8,562 nucleotides of DNA from the NCBI GenBank assembly GCA_035620975.1, contig DASPFV010000206.1, forward strand, positions 1-8,562. The letters are read 5' to 3'. The position numbers and the translations under genes were made by a program. The notes under the pieces were generated by a model. That model saw nothing but the letters and a program-made list of their open reading frames with translations, ran no database searches and was not told where the DNA came from. Positions within the stretch are counted from its first letter, which is position 1. Every line of letters starts with the position of its first letter. Source of the stretch: DASPFV01 sp035620975. GTDB lineage: Bacteria > Acidobacteriota > Vicinamibacteria > Vicinamibacterales > 2-12-FULL-66-21. Positions 7,441 to 8,562 of this stretch are shown piece by piece.

Positions 7441-7448
7441 CGGGGAAC

Positions 7449-7469
7449 TTCCAGCTTTCAGTGTTCAGT
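7449..7469. repeat. Three-unit 7-base repeat (TTCAG core) at the convergent junction
   Basis: TTCCAGC, TTTCAGT and GTTCAGT follow each other at 7449, 7456 and 7463, with a 7-base period. The array straddles the stop codon of the - strand dehydrogenase (7458-7460), so it encodes that protein's last few residues. The core resembles the GGTTCAG units of the array at 3581-3649. No hairpin terminator is visible in the 17 bases between the two convergent genes. Confidence 0.6.
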
Positions 7470-8456
7470 TCCTAACTCCCGCACGCGTTCCCAGACAACC
7501 GCATCGACCGGCACTCCTTCCCGGAGGCTCTGCTCTCTGATCTCGAGGGTCCGCTGGCCCGGATAGCGCGGGCGCTCGCCGGCGGCAGAGCGAGAGGCGT
7601 GCAGATCCGCGACGATGCGGGCGGCAACGGATGCGGCACCGGCGGCATCGACCGCAATCGCGACGAATACCTGCGACAAGGCTGTCTCGAGCGCAGGGTC
7701 CGCGGGTATCTGGTGCGTCGCCCGGCCGCCGGACAGGATGGCGGCCATCGCGTCGAGCATCAGCGCAAGACCCGAGCCCTTCCAGAATCCGATGGGCAGC
7801 GGACGGCGGGACTGCTCGATGGCTGCCGGATCGCGGGTCAGCTCGCCGGCCGGGTCGTAGCCGCCCGGCACCGGAAGCGGCTCGCCGCGGCGCCGATACG
7901 ACTCGAGCGCGCCGTACGAGAACTGCGAGATTGCCATGTCGAGCACGAGGGGTCCACCGGGCCGTGGCACGGCCAGGACGAGCGGGTTGTTCCCGAGCTG
8001 CGCCACCTCGGAGCCCCAGGCCGGCAGGTTCGGCATCGTGTTGGTCCAGCAGATCCCGATGACGCCGGCATCGGCGGCCTGCCAGCCGTACGTGCCGCCG
8101 CGCATCCAGTGGTTGGTGTTCGCCAGTGCCACGCACGCGATGCCGTGCCCGCGAGCCAGGGCGATGGCGCGGTCCATGGAGTGCCAGGCATTCAGGTTGC
8201 CCGTACCCCGCCGGCCGTCCCAGCGCTCCATCGACCCCGTCGAACCGACCAGGACTGGCCGGGCGTGGACGTCGACCACGCCATCGCGGATGTTCTGCAC
8301 GAACCGGGGAAAACGATCGAGCCCGTGCGTGGCCACCCCGTCGCGACTCGCCTCGGCGAAGAGCCGCGCGCACAGCCTGGCGCGGTCTTCGACGAAGCCA
8401 TGCCGGATGAGCACGGCAGCCATCGTGGTCCACAGGTCGTCGAACGGCACTCGCAT
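7458..8456 (-). CDS. Ldh2-family NAD(P)-dependent 2-keto acid reductase (YiaK/DlgD-like)
   Basis: Oxidoreductase of the malate/L-lactate/sulfolactate dehydrogenase family, unrelated to classical LDH. From the ATG at 8456 it has 332 residues, the same as I recall for E. coli YiaK (2,3-diketo-L-gulonate reductase), and its first residues align with YiaK (RVPFDDL against KVTFEQL). Shared blocks include THGLDRFPRF with catalytic H44 and R48, NTNHWMRGGTYGWQAA with H116, ICWTN (135-139), GNNPLVLAVP (155-164) and FWKGSG (224-229). It should reduce an alpha-keto acid derived from a sugar; the substrate is unknown. A GTG at 8537 would add 27 residues, but these look non-native (charged, from a GC hairpin) and are rejected. 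There is no Shine-Dalgarno sequence before the chosen ATG. It converges on the dehydratase gene with a 17-base gap, so it has its own promoter and may be regulated separately. Confidence 0.92.
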   Translation of the reverse strand: MRVPFDDLWTTMAAVLIRHGFVEDRARLCARLFAEASRDGVATHGLDRFPRFVQNIRDGVVDVHARPVLVGSTGSMERWDGRRGTGNLNAWHSMDRAIALARGHGIACVALANTNHWMRGGTYGWQAADAGVIGICWTNTMPNLPAWGSEVAQLGNNPLVLAVPRPGGPLVLDMAISQFSYGALESYRRRGEPLPVPGGYDPAGELTRDPAAIEQSRRPLPIGFWKGSGLALMLDAMAAILSGGRATHQIPADPALETALSQVFVAIAVDAAGAASVAARIVADLHASRSAAGERPRYPGQRTLEIREQSLREGVPVDAVVWERVRELGTEH

Positions 8457-8512
8457 GTGGTGGCCCGGTTCAAATCGGCGGTCAGCTTCGCCCGGACAGC
8501 GTCCACGGCCGC

Positions 8513-8535
8513 GCAGGGGGGGCAGACCCCCCTGC
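8513..8535. other. Strong GC hairpin in the leader of the YiaK-like gene
   Basis: A perfect 9-base inverted repeat (GCAGGGGGG against CCCCCCTGC) encloses a 5-base loop, 57 bases upstream of the start codon at 8456. No T run follows on either strand, so it is not a standard intrinsic terminator. It could be a leader RNA structure, the 3' end structure of a gene beyond the window, or a dispersed palindromic repeat. The rest of 8457-8562 shows no recognisable promoter or gene. Confidence 0.7.
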
Positions 8536-8562
8536 ACCCCTGTGAGCCATCAACCGCGGGGA

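Noticed and set aside
7441..7457. Bidirectional terminator between the convergent genes
   Set aside because: Only 17 bases long, with no inverted repeat or T run visible.
8457..8537. 27-residue N-terminal extension of the YiaK-like protein from a GTG at 8537
   Set aside because: The 332-residue form from the ATG at 8456 matches YiaK in length and N-terminal alignment, and the extension is encoded partly by the hairpin.
8482..8550. 22-codon ORF on the - strand in the leader of the YiaK-like gene
   Set aside because: Could be a leader peptide, but it has no ribosome binding site in view and no regulatory codon run; its middle is just the hairpin sequence.

Overview
The window is a GC-rich, gene-dense stretch of bacterial DNA holding a sugar-acid catabolic cluster. 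It has five co-directional + strand genes (1-7440), the first cut by the window edge, and one convergent - strand gene (8456-7458). The strong G/C bias at third codon positions produces many long shadow ORFs. No gene fixes the taxonomy. The mix of GH95, DUF6807, an IlvD/EDD sugar-acid dehydratase and GGTTC-type heptamer repeats between genes suggests a soil or sediment polysaccharide degrader, perhaps Acidobacteriota of the Vicinamibacteria type. That placement is inference.

Layout. 1-1182: 3' part of an L-fuconate dehydratase of the enolase superfamily (fucD), lacking about 40 N-terminal residues. 1198-3576: exported GH95 alpha-L-fucosidase. 3577-3681: 105-base spacer filled mostly by a roughly ten-unit degenerate heptamer array. 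3682-4743: exported DUF6807 protein, often mislabelled PmoA. 4784-5713: divergent member of the DapA/NanA aldolase-dehydratase family. 5710-7440: IlvD/EDD-type sugar-acid dehydratase that closely resembles L-arabinonate dehydratase, overlapping the previous gene by ATGA. 7458-8456 (-): Ldh2-family dehydrogenase resembling E. coli YiaK/DlgD. 8457-8562: leader of that gene, with a strong GC hairpin.

How the genes fit together (inference). The exported GH95 enzyme would release L-fucose, or a close relative, from glycans outside the cytoplasm. Oxidation to the aldonate would need a sugar dehydrogenase and a lactonase, neither of which is in view. FucD dehydrates L-fuconate to 2-keto-3-deoxy-L-fuconate, and the DapA-like protein is a plausible aldolase giving pyruvate plus an aldehyde. 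The IlvD/EDD dehydratase would feed a second aldonate into the same aldolase, and the Ldh2 enzyme would reduce an alpha-keto acid. DUF6807 has no established function. No transporter, regulator, RNA gene, insertion sequence or CRISPR array is visible. Nothing here is a clearly new system. The most unusual points are the changed substrate motif in the aldolase-like protein, the pairing of two unrelated dehydratases, the unexplained DUF6807 protein, and heptamer repeats with the same period at two gene boundaries.
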